IMG/VR virus record: IMGVR_UViG_3300030328_001017
Coordinates: 1 to 51,020 of that record
Source of the DNA: a virus
Direction: 5' to 3' (one strand)
DNA length: 51,020 nucleotides
Shown here in pieces: positions 7,832 through 14,839 of the stretch (positions within the stretch are counted from its first letter, which is position 1; the number at the start of each line of letters is the position of its first letter). The notes beneath the pieces were generated by a model that made no database searches, was not told where the DNA came from, and saw only the letters and a program-made list of their open reading frames with translations. The position numbers and the translations under genes are program-made.

Positions 7832-8030
7832 AGCTTTCTCCTGTACTATTGTTAAAGGTAAGTGGTGGTTTCCCGCTGCATACCACCGAATGCATGAGGA
7901 CAATGCGGATCTCTTAGGATCTTTTAGGATCCTTTTGTTCTATAAGGGGTATATACTATTAGATTAAAACACTATTTGGCTTCCACTAAGGGTTTGAGGT
8001 CTATTTATCCGTATATATAGTGGTACATAG
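7832..8030. other. Intergenic gap between TerL and the holin-side genes
   Basis: About 200 nt without a gene. It holds one copy of the 16-mer repeat (7940-7955) and three nearby GGATC-containing repeats (7908-7933: GGATCTCTTAGGATCTTTTA, then GGATCC). No terminator with a U-run is visible for TerL. Confidence 0.6.
7940..7955 (+). promoter_or_regulatory. 16-mer repeat copy 1 (CTATAAGGGGTATATA)
   Basis: A perfect copy of the six-copy 16-mer, reading rightwards, against the direction of all genes around it. Copies 1 and 6 also share the downstream bases CTATT. As a promoter it would make RNA antisense to TerL; a different role (processing, termination, protein binding) cannot be excluded. Confidence 0.55.
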
Positions 8031-9683
8031 TTATAACCAATTAACCTCTGGTTGTTCTACAGTAGACATCTTTTGTTTCCATGATACATTAGATGTGTTT
8101 AATTTGTCCCAATGTGTACGTAATACTTCACAAGCAATCGCTAATGCTATTACTGAATCATCATAACAGTTAGGTGCAGCCTCTGTTTTACCAGTATCTG
8201 TAGATATATAGTCCTTTAATTCTTTTATAATCTGAACAGAAGGTATTAATAACTCTTCGTTCTCTATAAGGTTCTTAAGATTAGCAATGATAGCTGGCTT
8301 TGTAGAAGATGTAGTTCTAAACCCTAATCGTATTCCTTCCTCAGAGGATACATTAGCAATCTTTGTCTGCCTGTATAGGTTTACATATCCTGTACTGTCT
8401 AGCTTCTGAAGAGTCGCAATGCCCATAGAATTGGATTCTACAGCCAGTAAAGCGTTATTGTAGTATCTACCTAAGTAGAATAGTACATCTCCCCACATAC
8501 TAGGATCAATCTTATTGTTTCTATAATGAGCTACTACTTCATAATTTTTATTAATGACAACAGCAGCAGAATAATCCTGACCAACACCAAGAGACACATC
8601 AGCTGCAATCACATACGGGTCTGACCACGTAGGAAACTGATAGATATGTAGGGAACCTTCTTTGTTTTCATCAAACATCTTTGATGCAGGGTCCCACTCA
8701 GATCTCCTTAAACAGGATTGAGGTATCAGTGCGTCCAGACGCTCCAGGTTGAAGACGCTAGATCCTGACATAATAAACGCTTCGTCAGCGGTTGAGGGAT
8801 ACTCTTGTTTAAACTTGAGTTCTCCTCCTTCTGCAATCTTGAGTCTTCTCCAGTATAACTGTCCGTTATCAAGTTGGAATTTATCTCGTAGTTTTTCTTC
8901 TTCAAATGTCAACTCCATGTTTTCTGGAGGTTCCCTAGTGTATTCTGGTGTAATATACCACGGTAGAAAGATAGGTAGATATTCATTCTCTCCCATCTCA
9001 GCACCCTTCCAGAGCCTGTAGAACTCTCCCTGAGCACCATTAGCGGTAGACTCCAGGATTACCTCAGTGCCCTCTGCAGCAGAGATTCCCTGGAAGAGTC
9101 CCGCTAGGATCTTCTCATCATGTTGCCAGAAGGCTACCTCAGAGCAGTGTGCTATAGTCGGCGTAGTACCTCTTCCAGCTTCTGGAGACCCCGCTGTATA
9201 AAGTCTATAGGAAGCTGTAGCGTCTTTATCGCCCATAGCAGGACTGTTAATAATAATTTCTTTAGCATTACTACGTATTTCATTGGGTGCAAGGTTTCCC
9301 TCCATGTTTCTAATAAGGTTTTTGGACATAGCAAATAGAGCATCTGACGTAGCCGAATCATGCGCCATGACAACTGATCTTGCATAGGGAGTATAATAGC
9401 TTTTCCAGAAGACTCGTCCAGCGCAGTATGTAGATATCCCTTGTTGCCTAGCTTTGAGTATAATTGCTCTAACTTTACCAGTATCATTCTTTTGTTTCTC
9501 CAGTTTTTCTGTAATTATCTGTTGGGCTTTATTGAATTTAAATGGAACAAACCCCTTTGATACGTCCTTAGTAACGATCTGTATCTGTTCTTCTGCAAAC
9601 TTGGAGAAATCATCTTTGTATAGTTGTATTCTCTGTCTTCTCTGCCTTTCCCTTAGGAGTTTAGAGAGTTGTTTCTTATCCAT
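8031..9683 (-). CDS. terL: Terminase large subunit
   Basis: 550 residues with both TerL domains. The ATPase has a Walker A-like ARQQGIST at residues 78-85 (the P-loop form common in terminases), a Walker B region before an SEVAF-type segment, and the coupling motif LESTANG. The nuclease domain begins VIAADVSLGVGQDYSAAVVI near residue 360, with the metal-binding Asp. TerL cuts and pumps DNA into the procapsid through the portal. It starts 27 residues before a basic linker (RERQRRQRIQ). The TerS-like gene is not adjacent but at 18271-18675, which is unusual. Confidence 0.93.
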   Translation of the reverse strand: MDKKQLSKLLRERQRRQRIQLYKDDFSKFAEEQIQIVTKDVSKGFVPFKFNKAQQIITEKLEKQKNDTGKVRAIILKARQQGISTYCAGRVFWKSYYTPYARSVVMAHDSATSDALFAMSKNLIRNMEGNLAPNEIRSNAKEIIINSPAMGDKDATASYRLYTAGSPEAGRGTTPTIAHCSEVAFWQHDEKILAGLFQGISAAEGTEVILESTANGAQGEFYRLWKGAEMGENEYLPIFLPWYITPEYTREPPENMELTFEEEKLRDKFQLDNGQLYWRRLKIAEGGELKFKQEYPSTADEAFIMSGSSVFNLERLDALIPQSCLRRSEWDPASKMFDENKEGSLHIYQFPTWSDPYVIAADVSLGVGQDYSAAVVINKNYEVVAHYRNNKIDPSMWGDVLFYLGRYYNNALLAVESNSMGIATLQKLDSTGYVNLYRQTKIANVSSEEGIRLGFRTTSSTKPAIIANLKNLIENEELLIPSVQIIKELKDYISTDTGKTEAAPNCYDDSVIALAIACEVLRTHWDKLNTSNVSWKQKMSTVEQPEVNWL

Positions 9684-9938
9684 GTAATAGTGTCCTCGTG
9701 TGTAAGCCTAATAAAGTACCAATATATATGAGTACCCATAAATCTTTCGAACCCCCCAATGTCTCTCATGGTATCTCTAGGGTAATCATTCATTCAATTT
9801 GAATTCCTTCGGAATACTTATAGTTGTCTTTCTTTCTTCGCTCAGTCGCCGCTAGGCTCTTAGAGTATGATCCTACCATCAGTGCCCCTAAGGGGACTCA
9901 GCGGGGCTTATACAGCCATTAAGCACCCATATAGTACT

Positions 9939-9954
9939 CTATAAGGGGTATATA
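9939..9954 (+). promoter_or_regulatory. 16-mer repeat copy 2, candidate rightward promoter
   Basis: A perfect CTATAAGGGGTATATA. Copies 2 and 5 are identical over 23 nt, extending the core by ACT on the left and GGAG on the right. It points at the early genes starting at 10447. TATA followed by a purine run resembles the initiation end of T7-family promoters (CTATA|GGGAGA). Confidence 0.6.
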
Positions 9955-10133
9955 GGAGTCAGTTACTAAGATCTTTAGCCGATTGGGAGTACTATCGGAG
10001 TTCTTCAAGGATACCTAAGGGCGATAGTGCTTTGCTTACGCATTATCTTCGCCAGATGGGCGTCTTACCAGACAGGTTAAACTGTTGTCAGTTTAATCAC
10101 ATAATCGTTTCGCCGATTAATCACTCTGAATTG

Positions 10134-10149
10134 TATATACCCCTTATAG
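10134..10149 (-). promoter_or_regulatory. 16-mer repeat copy 3, candidate leftward promoter
   Basis: A perfect copy in minus orientation, about 450 nt upstream of the TerL start and facing it. Together with copy 2 it forms a convergent pair 180 nt apart, so transcripts from the two would overlap. Confidence 0.55.
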
Positions 10150-10197
10150 AAAAGACCCTAGAAAGTAACTCTACCTATATAAGAGTACTATAGAGAT

Positions 10198-10225
10198 ACC
10201 TAGAGTACACTTAGGGATACTTATA
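10198..10225 (+). repeat. 28-nt direct repeat, first copy
   Basis: Begins ACCTAGAGTACACTTAGGGA and continues to TTATA. It is identical to 10327-10354. Shorter relatives (TAGAGATACC, GGATACCTAAGGG) surround it. Candidate protein-binding or promoter element upstream of the first early gene. Confidence 0.7.
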
Positions 10226-10326
10226 GATACTGATAGTATGTTGAAGCTATCGCTTCAAAGCTCCGCAAGTAAACTCATGTGAGTTTAATCAACACCAATA
10301 CAAGTATTGGATTACATTATACAAAC

Positions 10327-10354
10327 ACCTAGAGTACACTTAGGGATACTTATA
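10327..10354 (+). repeat. 28-nt direct repeat, second copy
   Basis: Perfect copy of 10198-10225, 129 nt downstream and about 90 nt before the first early gene. The hairpins at 10241-10310 lie between the two copies. Confidence 0.7.
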
Positions 10355-10446
10355 ACTATACATGAGATCATTCCGCTTCGCTCCAGATCTCTTCACGGTG
10401 GATAAGAATAGTCTTGTCCTTCACCATCTCAAAAAGGAGACCAGAT

Positions 10447-10647
10447 ATGTCCTTTACATATTCTGTAAACACCGATGGGACTGTTAGCAACATTCAGTTT
10501 GCAAAGACTGAAGTAGCACATGAGAATATCACTTGTGCTCAAGTTGTTATGGATGATCTCACTGATCAAAACGGACTTGAAACATTTCTCGATAACGAGA
10601 GATTCGAAGAGTTCATGGACGAACAGTGGGATGAATACAATTCCTAA
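10447..10647 (+). CDS. First early gene: acidic hypothetical protein, 66 aa
   Basis: The start at 10447 follows AAAAGGAG by 7 nt, giving MSFTYSVNTDGTVSNIQFAK. The protein is acidic, with a C-terminal run DNERFEEFMDEQWDEYNS. Small acidic proteins made first in podovirus infection often block host enzymes, such as T7 gp0.4, gp2 or the DNA-mimic Ocr. That parallel is only positional. It is followed by a strong terminator at 10705-10730, so it may be highly expressed on its own short transcript. Confidence 0.65.
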   Translation: MSFTYSVNTDGTVSNIQFAKTEVAHENITCAQVVMDDLTDQNGLETFLDNERFEEFMDEQWDEYNS

Positions 10648-10704
10648 CATCGGTCTTGACACTAGGTAGTAGCGGGTGGCACTATCTAGTCCTTTCAACC
10701 AAAT

Positions 10705-10730
10705 AGAGCAGAACACCCTGCTCTTTTTTT
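10705..10730 (+). terminator. Rho-independent terminator
   Basis: A perfect 7-bp stem AGAGCAG/CTGCTCT with loop AACACC followed by seven T. It separates the first early gene from the rest. Confidence 0.9.
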
Positions 10731-10769
10731 ATAGACCGACCGTCTGAAACAACAAAGAAAGGATCTGTT

Positions 10770-10976
10770 ATGGTCTTTACTAAACATGCTCTTAAACGCT
10801 TGGTTCAGCGTAAAGCTCTTCAGTCTGATGCTATCAATACCATAAACACTGGTGTTAAACTAAAACATCGGGCTGATCCTGACAACAAATGTACCTTTGT
10901 CAACAATACGACAGGTATGATGGTTGTCACTAACATCGATGCTACAGTTGTTATAACTCTGTGGTGGAAAGGTTAA
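10770..10976 (+). CDS. DUF4258-like small protein, 68 aa
   Basis: MVFTKHALKRLVQRKALQSD followed by a beta-rich half ending VVTNIDATVVITLWWKG. The 'KHALKRxxQR' start and the strand pattern recall DUF4258 (a RelE-like toxin fold). Residue-level toxin function cannot be judged. AAAGGA lies 10 nt before the ATG. Confidence 0.6.
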   Translation: MVFTKHALKRLVQRKALQSDAINTINTGVKLKHRADPDNKCTFVNNTTGMMVVTNIDATVVITLWWKG

Positions 10977-10980
10977 TCAC

Positions 10981-11097
10981 ATGATTGACGTATTGTTTGC
11001 TATCGTGGCTGTATGCCTCGCACTATCCTTTGCAGGTCTGATGCTTATGTGTATCACACCTTTCATTCATGCACTCAACGAGTGGTTAGGAGACTAA
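10981..11097 (+). CDS. Small membrane protein, 38 aa
   Basis: MIDVLFAIVAVCLALSFAGL and onwards: a single long hydrophobic segment with a short tail HALNEWLGD. A GGAAAGG site precedes it. Its last codons form the ribosome site of the next gene. Function unknown; early envelope proteins may affect host membranes or superinfection. Confidence 0.5.
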   Translation: MIDVLFAIVAVCLALSFAGLMLMCITPFIHALNEWLGD

Positions 11098-11098
11098 T

Positions 11099-11260
11099 GT
11101 GGATAACACCATTATCGGTTTAATACTTGCTATTACAGGATTTGTTCTAGCATTCCTTGCTGTTGTGTCTCACTCACACATATTCATAACTGCCATCTGT
11201 GGTATTATGACTGTAACTGGTGTCATTACCTATGCATTGACACTTGTGGACTTCAGCTAA
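11099..11260 (+). CDS. Small two-helix membrane protein, 53 aa (GTG start)
   Basis: Starts at GTG 6 nt after AGGAG and reads MDNTIIGLILAITGFVLAFL (first Val codon read as Met), then a second hydrophobic helix (ITAICGIMTVTGVITYAL). Coupled to the previous gene by a 1-nt gap. Two helices in 53 residues would fit a pinholin or a membrane-perturbing early protein; no homology seen. Confidence 0.55.
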   Translation: MDNTIIGLILAITGFVLAFLAVVSHSHIFITAICGIMTVTGVITYALTLVDFS

Positions 11261-11303
11261 CACAATAGATGACGAAGACTCGTTCCTCGCTTCGTCTTCA
11301 CTA

Positions 11304-11426
11304 ATGGATACATCCTTAGTAGTCTTGCCAGAGTGGATTAGCCTCAGCCACCAATTCAAACAAACGGCAGGATGTGTCTTCTTCATTGTAGTCTTAGTAA
11401 TGGTCGGACTCACTAAACAGACCTGA
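11304..11426 (+). CDS. Possible single-helix membrane protein, 40 aa
   Basis: MDTSLVVLPEWISLSHQFKQ then a membrane-like stretch CVFFIVVLVMVGL. There is no ribosome site, and the segment just upstream (11271-11296) folds as GACGAAG/CTTCGTC. It may be an unexpressed open frame in an RNA-rich region. Confidence 0.25.
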   Translation: MDTSLVVLPEWISLSHQFKQTAGCVFFIVVLVMVGLTKQT

Positions 11427-11561
11427 CATCCGCGTTGATTCGCACAGTTTAAGATGCCCCGCAAGACGTACGACCCGTTGTGGCGTGAAGGCTAGGCATC
11501 GCTTTGTACTGACCTAGGTAAACGTCAGAAGATCTAAAAGGCCTAGTGGTAGGAACTGACC

Positions 11562-11587
11562 CCTGCCCCACACCTGAGCATGTGTGA
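11562..11587 (+). repeat. 26-nt repeat copy 1
   Basis: Begins CCTGCCCCACACCTGAGCAT and ends GTGTGA. Internally CACAC and GTGTG can pair around an 8-nt loop. Followed 4 nt later by AACTGCTCTCTTCA (11591-11604). Confidence 0.75.
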
Positions 11588-11646
11588 TGTAACTGCTCTC
11601 TTCAGACCTAAAGTCAGAGTTGGTCACTGACATAGAGGTAGGAGCA

Positions 11647-11672
11647 CCTGCCCCACACCTGAGCATGTGTGA
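11647..11672 (+). repeat. 26-nt repeat copy 2
   Basis: Identical to 11562-11587, 85 nt downstream. Followed by AACTGCTTTCTTCA (11679-11692), which recurs at 12269-12282 just after the SSB gene behind a degenerate AGCATG. The unit therefore occurs twice before and once, weakly, after SSB. Confidence 0.75.
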
Positions 11673-11730
11673 CACCCAAACTGCTTTCTTCATCACAATA
11701 TTGTGTAACTTACTTGGAAGGTAACATCCC

Positions 11731-12243
11731 ATGTTAACAGAAGTACGTAATTATAAAATCTCTGACGTAACTATCAATTATCCACGCTTGGATAAGGCAG
11801 TTAATCCCTTTGGCACTGAACAGTATGAGCTACAGATAGCTACTGCTGATGAAGCCAAAGTGAAAGAGTTAGAGGAAAACTATATCAACTTTCGCAGGAA
11901 AGATGGTAAATTAGTTCAGGATGACAAAGGTATGTTCACTGCAAGCCTCAAGCGTAAAGCTAACAAGGCTGATGGAACACCTAATGGTAAAGTTCGTGTC
12001 GTTAAGGCCGATCTTTCGCCTATGGAATCCCTAACTACTATTGGCAATGGTTCTGTAGCTAATGTTATCGTGTTTCAATATCCTTATGACACTATGGGTC
12101 GTAAAGGTGTTGGAAGCTCTTTAACTGCTATCCAGATCACTGATCATATCGTATATGCCCCAACTGGTGGTGTAGACTTTGAAGCAGTAGAATCTGTTGA
12201 GCCACCATTTGAGAAACAGGAAGCACCTAGCGACTTGTTCTAG
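11731..12243 (+). CDS. Single-stranded DNA-binding protein, T7 gp2.5-like
   Basis: 170 residues. The body is a beta-rich OB-type pattern (EVRNYKISDVTINYPRL ... YELQIATADEA ... GKVRVVKADL ... SVANVIVFQYPY ... SSLTAIQITDHIVY). The end is a short acidic tail EPPFEKQEAPSDLF finishing in Phe, the hallmark of gp2.5-type SSBs, whose tail contacts polymerase and helicase-primase. The first 15 residues match no other family I know. A GGAAGG site lies 8 nt upstream. The position between repeats 11562-11692 and 12269 suggests its expression may be controlled by those elements. Fairly sure of the class, not of the subfamily. Confidence 0.7.
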   Translation: MLTEVRNYKISDVTINYPRLDKAVNPFGTEQYELQIATADEAKVKELEENYINFRRKDGKLVQDDKGMFTASLKRKANKADGTPNGKVRVVKADLSPMESLTTIGNGSVANVIVFQYPYDTMGRKGVGSSLTAIQITDHIVYAPTGGVDFEAVESVEPPFEKQEAPSDLF

Positions 12244-13002
12244 CTCATTGTCCTTAGCATGACATAAAACTGCTTTCTTCATACTACGTGCTGCAGAACC
12301 GCTGCAGTTTATCTCTGAAACTCAGGCACAATAGCCTGTCAAAAATGTATTAACGCTACGACTAGCATATTGGAAAAGCAGTCTAGGGGGTCGCTATATT
12401 ACTCTGGTGATGCGGAGTGAGAATTACGCCTCATACATTTAGAACAGAATGAAAAAACGTGGAAGCTCGGTGAGAGCGTAGTATACTTAAAAGAACCCAG
12501 AACACGGTACATTAATTAGTATGGTGGGGCACATCGCAGAGTAAGACTCGGATGTTCAGTGTTGAATACGTCAAGACGGGGAAAGAAGCGTCCCGTAAGC
12601 ACCAAGAAAGAGTGGTGAAACACAAGCTAGTCGTGGTCTAATTACAGATCACGCATCTTCGAATTGCAATGCTGCCTTGCGAGGGTAGTGGTACAGAAAA
12701 ACTGTGCCAAGTGGGACTCTGTAACAAACTAAGCTGGAATGCATCCCGCCACACTGTTACACCCCACCATCGCCCGTTTCAGATAGCGACTCTGTGTGCT
12801 CGGTCTTAGATAACCTTGTAGCACCAGAGGCGCTTGCACATTTTTATTATTGAGTCCCTTCGGGACACTTTAAGTTCGCAGGGCTAAATAGTAGCCCGCC
12901 CTGCTCTTAGCGAGTCCCTGACGGGCACTCGCAGAAAAATAAGGGGAACCGACAAAGCGGATCCCATAGAAAAATCAGAAGCACCGACAAAGTAGGAGTG
13001 CC
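12244..13002 (+). other. 760-nt gene-free stretch in the early operon
   Basis: No open frame longer than a few tens of codons with a ribosome site. It holds the third copy of the 14-nt element (12269-12282), the structured region 12285-12935, and a tail with ACCGACAAAG twice (12948-12957, 12982-12991). In a genome where genes otherwise overlap, such a gap implies function. Confidence 0.8.
12285..12935 (+). ncRNA. Candidate large structured non-coding RNA (about 560-650 nt)
   Basis: Many perfect or near-perfect stems follow one another: CTGCAG pairs 12291/12302; CAGGC/GCCTG 12323-12338; long-range AAATGTAT 12343-12350 with ATACATTT 12433-12440, closing a domain that contains ACTCTG/CGGAGT; GCTC/GAGC 12465-12477; CATC/GATG enclosing GAGT/ACTC 12532-12554; ACGGGG/TCCCGT about 12576; CACCA/TGGTG 12600-12617; CGTGGTCT/AGATCACG 12632-12653; GGTACAG/CTGTGCC 12690-12708; nested GTGGG/CCCAC plus TGTAACA/TGTTACA 12711-12767; nested GCG-CTCTG-GTGCT/AGCAC-CAGAG-CGC 12786-12833; a UUCG hairpin 12854-12866; GCAGGGC/GCCCTGC 12878-12904. 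T-runs at 12841-12845 could end it. Size, phage setting and complexity recall GOLLD/ROOL-class ornate RNAs, but I cannot assign a class. Confidence 0.6.
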
Positions 13003-13215
13003 ATGCAAAAAGAAAATCTTTTTACTAATCCATTTGACCTATTGGACACATTCGAAGCAAAAGTATATTCCCGTTTACTGTCTATCGCTGACTCATACAA
13101 ACAAGTTGCCGACAACAGTAATGATGATATCGATCAAATAATCTTTGAATTTGCTGAAAACAATGCTAGTTCATGGGCAGGACACCATGAGAAAAGGATA
13201 TGGAAATATGTCTAA
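13003..13215 (+). CDS. Hypothetical early protein, 70 aa
   Basis: MQKENLFTNPFDLLDTFEAK; soluble, acidic, helical. GTAGGAG lies 7 nt before the ATG. First gene of the micro-gene cluster (13003-18094), whose members are mostly 25-140 aa, all on the plus strand, with stops overlapping the next start. Confidence 0.65.
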   Translation: MQKENLFTNPFDLLDTFEAKVYSRLLSIADSYKQVADNSNDDIDQIIFEFAENNASSWAGHHEKRIWKYV

Positions 13216-13516
13216 TGATAATGAATGGAGAGATAGTGATACCAGTGATATAAATGCTATCGTTTATAATACTGTTGAATTTACTCTTAAAGATAAACTG
13301 ACAGAAGCTGAAACTATGCTTGTTCTCTCTTGTGCAAAACACAGAGGAATCAAAACCGCTGTTAGTAAATCCAGAAGAGTCGTAACAACATCAGCAGACT
13401 ATGTTGATGAAGCTACTGGTATCCTTGCAGATGCTCTTGTTATTGAGCAAGTAGCATTAATAAAGCATATCACTGAATATGAAATTCAATATGATAAAGA
13501 AGTAACAAAAATATAA
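13208..13516 (+). CDS. Hypothetical early protein, 102 aa
   Basis: Start taken at 13208 (MSNDNEWRDSDTSDINAIVY), overlapping the previous stop by 8 nt. An in-frame ATG at 13145 lies within the previous gene and lacks a ribosome site. The helical body contains a basic patch KAAVSKSRR-like (residues about 50-62). Confidence 0.6.
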   Translation: MSNDNEWRDSDTSDINAIVYNTVEFTLKDKLTEAETMLVLSCAKHRGIKTAVSKSRRVVTTSADYVDEATGILADALVIEQVALIKHITEYEIQYDKEVTKI

Positions 13517-13517
13517 T

Positions 13518-13601
13518 ATGGACATTGGACTTATATTCGTCTTCATATTCCTGTTCTTTGCTTTTATGTCTTTTATAAAAAGTTTTACAACAGGGAGATA
13601 G
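13518..13601 (+). CDS. Single-helix membrane micro-protein, 27 aa
   Basis: MDIGLIFVFIFLFFAFMSFI then a short basic end. Almost entirely one membrane helix. Starts 1 nt after the previous stop. Confidence 0.45.
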   Translation: MDIGLIFVFIFLFFAFMSFIKSFTTGR

Positions 13602-13603
13602 AT

Positions 13604-13750
13604 ATGAGATCCATTAAACCAGTTAACAAAATCGCTCGTGCCATGCTTATGAACAGGCAGAGCAAACAAGTAGTGAAATCAAAAAAGATTTATAATAGGA
13701 AAAAATCTAATGACACTCACAGAAAAGAAAATACAAAGAATGGTAGATAA
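13604..13750 (+). CDS. Very basic micro-protein, 48 aa
   Basis: MRSIKPVNKIARAMLMNRQS followed by Lys/Arg-rich sequence. A GGGAG site precedes it. Its last 41 nt overlap the next gene in another frame. Could bind nucleic acid; not recognised. Confidence 0.4.
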   Translation: MRSIKPVNKIARAMLMNRQSKQVVKSKKIYNRKKSNDTHRKENTKNGR

Positions 13751-13943
13751 CTATCAATTCATGCAGAATTGTTTTTCATGCTGGTGTAAAGTATCAGATA
13801 AAACACCTGTAGAGCAAATGACTCAGTTGTATCATTTCTTGCGTGACCAAATGGATGATGTTGAACGTATCAATAGGCAAGAAGCCAGTGATCGTAGACA
13901 TAAACTAAACAGTCCAGCATACGCAGGAAAGGCTGGTCACTGA
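13710..13943 (+). CDS. Hypothetical early protein, 77 aa
   Basis: MTLTEKKIQRMVDNYQFMQN, with CFSCWCKV (three Cys) at about 22-29 and helices after it. AATAGGAAAA lies upstream. Stop overlaps the next ATG (TGATG). Confidence 0.6.
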   Translation: MTLTEKKIQRMVDNYQFMQNCFSCWCKVSDKTPVEQMTQLYHFLRDQMDDVERINRQEASDRRHKLNSPAYAGKAGH

Positions 13944-14155
13944 TGGAACGCTCAGATAATCTATCAAATCAAAAACTAGTAATCACCCCAGAATCTTGGG
14001 ATGAAATACAAGATTACATTGAGACCTTTGAATATAAAGCATACGCTACTATCCTAGCTCTCATGGTAAACAACCACATACTGCACCAGTTCAGCCAAAT
14101 GGGTGGCTATGCATTCTCAGAATGGAAACAGGAGTATCTTAAAGATGTCAACTGA
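13943..14155 (+). CDS. Hypothetical early protein, 70 aa
   Basis: MERSDNLSNQKLVITPESWD; helical, soluble. Coupled to the previous gene by the overlapping stop/start and overlapping the next by 11 nt. Confidence 0.6.
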   Translation: MERSDNLSNQKLVITPESWDEIQDYIETFEYKAYATILALMVNNHILHQFSQMGGYAFSEWKQEYLKDVN

Positions 14156-14555
14156 TATAAGAATTGATGTACGATGTACAGAATATTATGAAATCGATCT
14201 GCATTGTAAACTACCATATGAATTTACAATGGATGATATTGAAGATATATACTCTGATGGATACGGTGAAGTAGTATTACAACTAACTAAAACCTCTGGT
14301 AAAGAATTTATGAAACTTGCTAGACGAGATAATCTGTTCTCTTCCAACAATTGGAAAGAACACATTACTGGCTCTGGTAGTATGAGCTTAAGATTTCCTA
14401 CACCAACTGATTGGGACTTTCACGAAGTACATGCACAAGAATGGAACCATGATGTTGCAGGAAATGAACTAGAAGTTAACTTACTTACACACCATGAAGA
14501 CATGGAATGCTACGATGTAGAACACCTTGTAAACGATTGGGAAGAAGAACTATGA
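14145..14555 (+). CDS. Hypothetical early protein, 136 aa
   Basis: Start at 14145 (MSTDIRIDVRCTEYYEIDLH) with CAGGAG 12 nt upstream. Acidic, with strands then helices; Trp- and His-rich middle (TPTDWDFHEVHAQEWNHD). Ends ATGA with the next gene. No family recognised. Confidence 0.6.
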   Translation: MSTDIRIDVRCTEYYEIDLHCKLPYEFTMDDIEDIYSDGYGEVVLQLTKTSGKEFMKLARRDNLFSSNNWKEHITGSGSMSLRFPTPTDWDFHEVHAQEWNHDVAGNELEVNLLTHHEDMECYDVEHLVNDWEEEL

Positions 14556-14839
14556 GCATGTATATTGTGTCTTGGCAAATCAAACAAACAATCGACAACA
14601 AACCTGCACTTGTAGATCACTGGCAAGTCTCTGAAACATGGGAACATGCCCAAGAAATGTACAATGTTATCGTGTCTGAAACCGATGATGTATACTGTGC
14701 CGCTATATCACAAATAGTTGTTGGTACAGAACCACATTGGTATGAAGATGAACAAGACTACAACGATGGTCAACCTACTTGGGAACAAGAATGGGAAGAC
14801 TTTGGAGAGGTATATGACGATGAACCCACTAATATTTAA
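14552..14839 (+). CDS. Hypothetical early protein, 95 aa
   Basis: Start at 14552 by ATGA coupling, giving MSMYIVSWQIKQTIDNKPAL. The alternating strand pattern and the phrase HWQVSETWEHAQEMYN suggest a compact alpha/beta protein. Strongly acidic C-terminus (EQEWEDFGEVYDDE). Confidence 0.6.
   Translation: MSMYIVSWQIKQTIDNKPALVDHWQVSETWEHAQEMYNVIVSETDDVYCAAISQIVVGTEPHWYEDEQDYNDGQPTWEQEWEDFGEVYDDEPTNI

Larger units (their letters stand above)
10077..10310. repeat. Cluster of perfect hairpins
   Basis: Five inverted repeats within 235 nt, each with a 6-8 bp perfect stem and mostly a 4-nt loop, and three of them followed by the bases TAATCA. They carry no U-runs, so they are not ordinary terminators. 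N4 virion polymerase reads promoters as short DNA hairpins, and this phage encodes an N4-type virion polymerase, which makes these candidates. N4 loops are 3 nt, whereas most here are 4, a point against. Confidence 0.55.
9684..10446. other. Non-coding control region (early/late divergence)
   Basis: About 760 nt between the leftward late genes and the rightward early genes, with no credible gene on either strand. It contains two convergent copies of the 16-mer repeat, a 28-nt direct repeat, and perfect hairpins: ATTCC-TTC-GGAAT (9803-9815), TTAAACTG-TTGT-CAGTTTAA (10077-10096), TAATCG-6 nt-CGATTA (10102-10119), TTGAAGC-TATC-GCTTCAA (10241-10258), TAAACTC-ATGT-GAGTTTA (10270-10287) and CCAATA-CAAG-TATTGG (10295-10310). 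It is the natural place for early promoters, including hairpin promoters for a virion RNA polymerase, and possibly for a replication origin. These functions are inferred. Confidence 0.7.
11427..11730 (+). other. Gene-free leader upstream of the SSB gene
   Basis: About 300 nt with no gene. It contains two copies of a 26-nt element and two of a 14-nt element (see the repeat entries). Open frames on the minus strand here are not preceded by ribosome sites. Confidence 0.6.

Noticed and set aside
11174-11464. Minus-strand open frame of 96 codons in the early region
   Set aside because: Runs against the operon, overlaps the GTG-started membrane protein, and has no ribosome site.
12854-12866. GTCCCTTCGGGAC as a stand-alone terminator
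   Set aside because: It is a stable UUCG hairpin but lacks a U-run after it. The T-run lies before it, so it is better seen as part of the structured RNA region.
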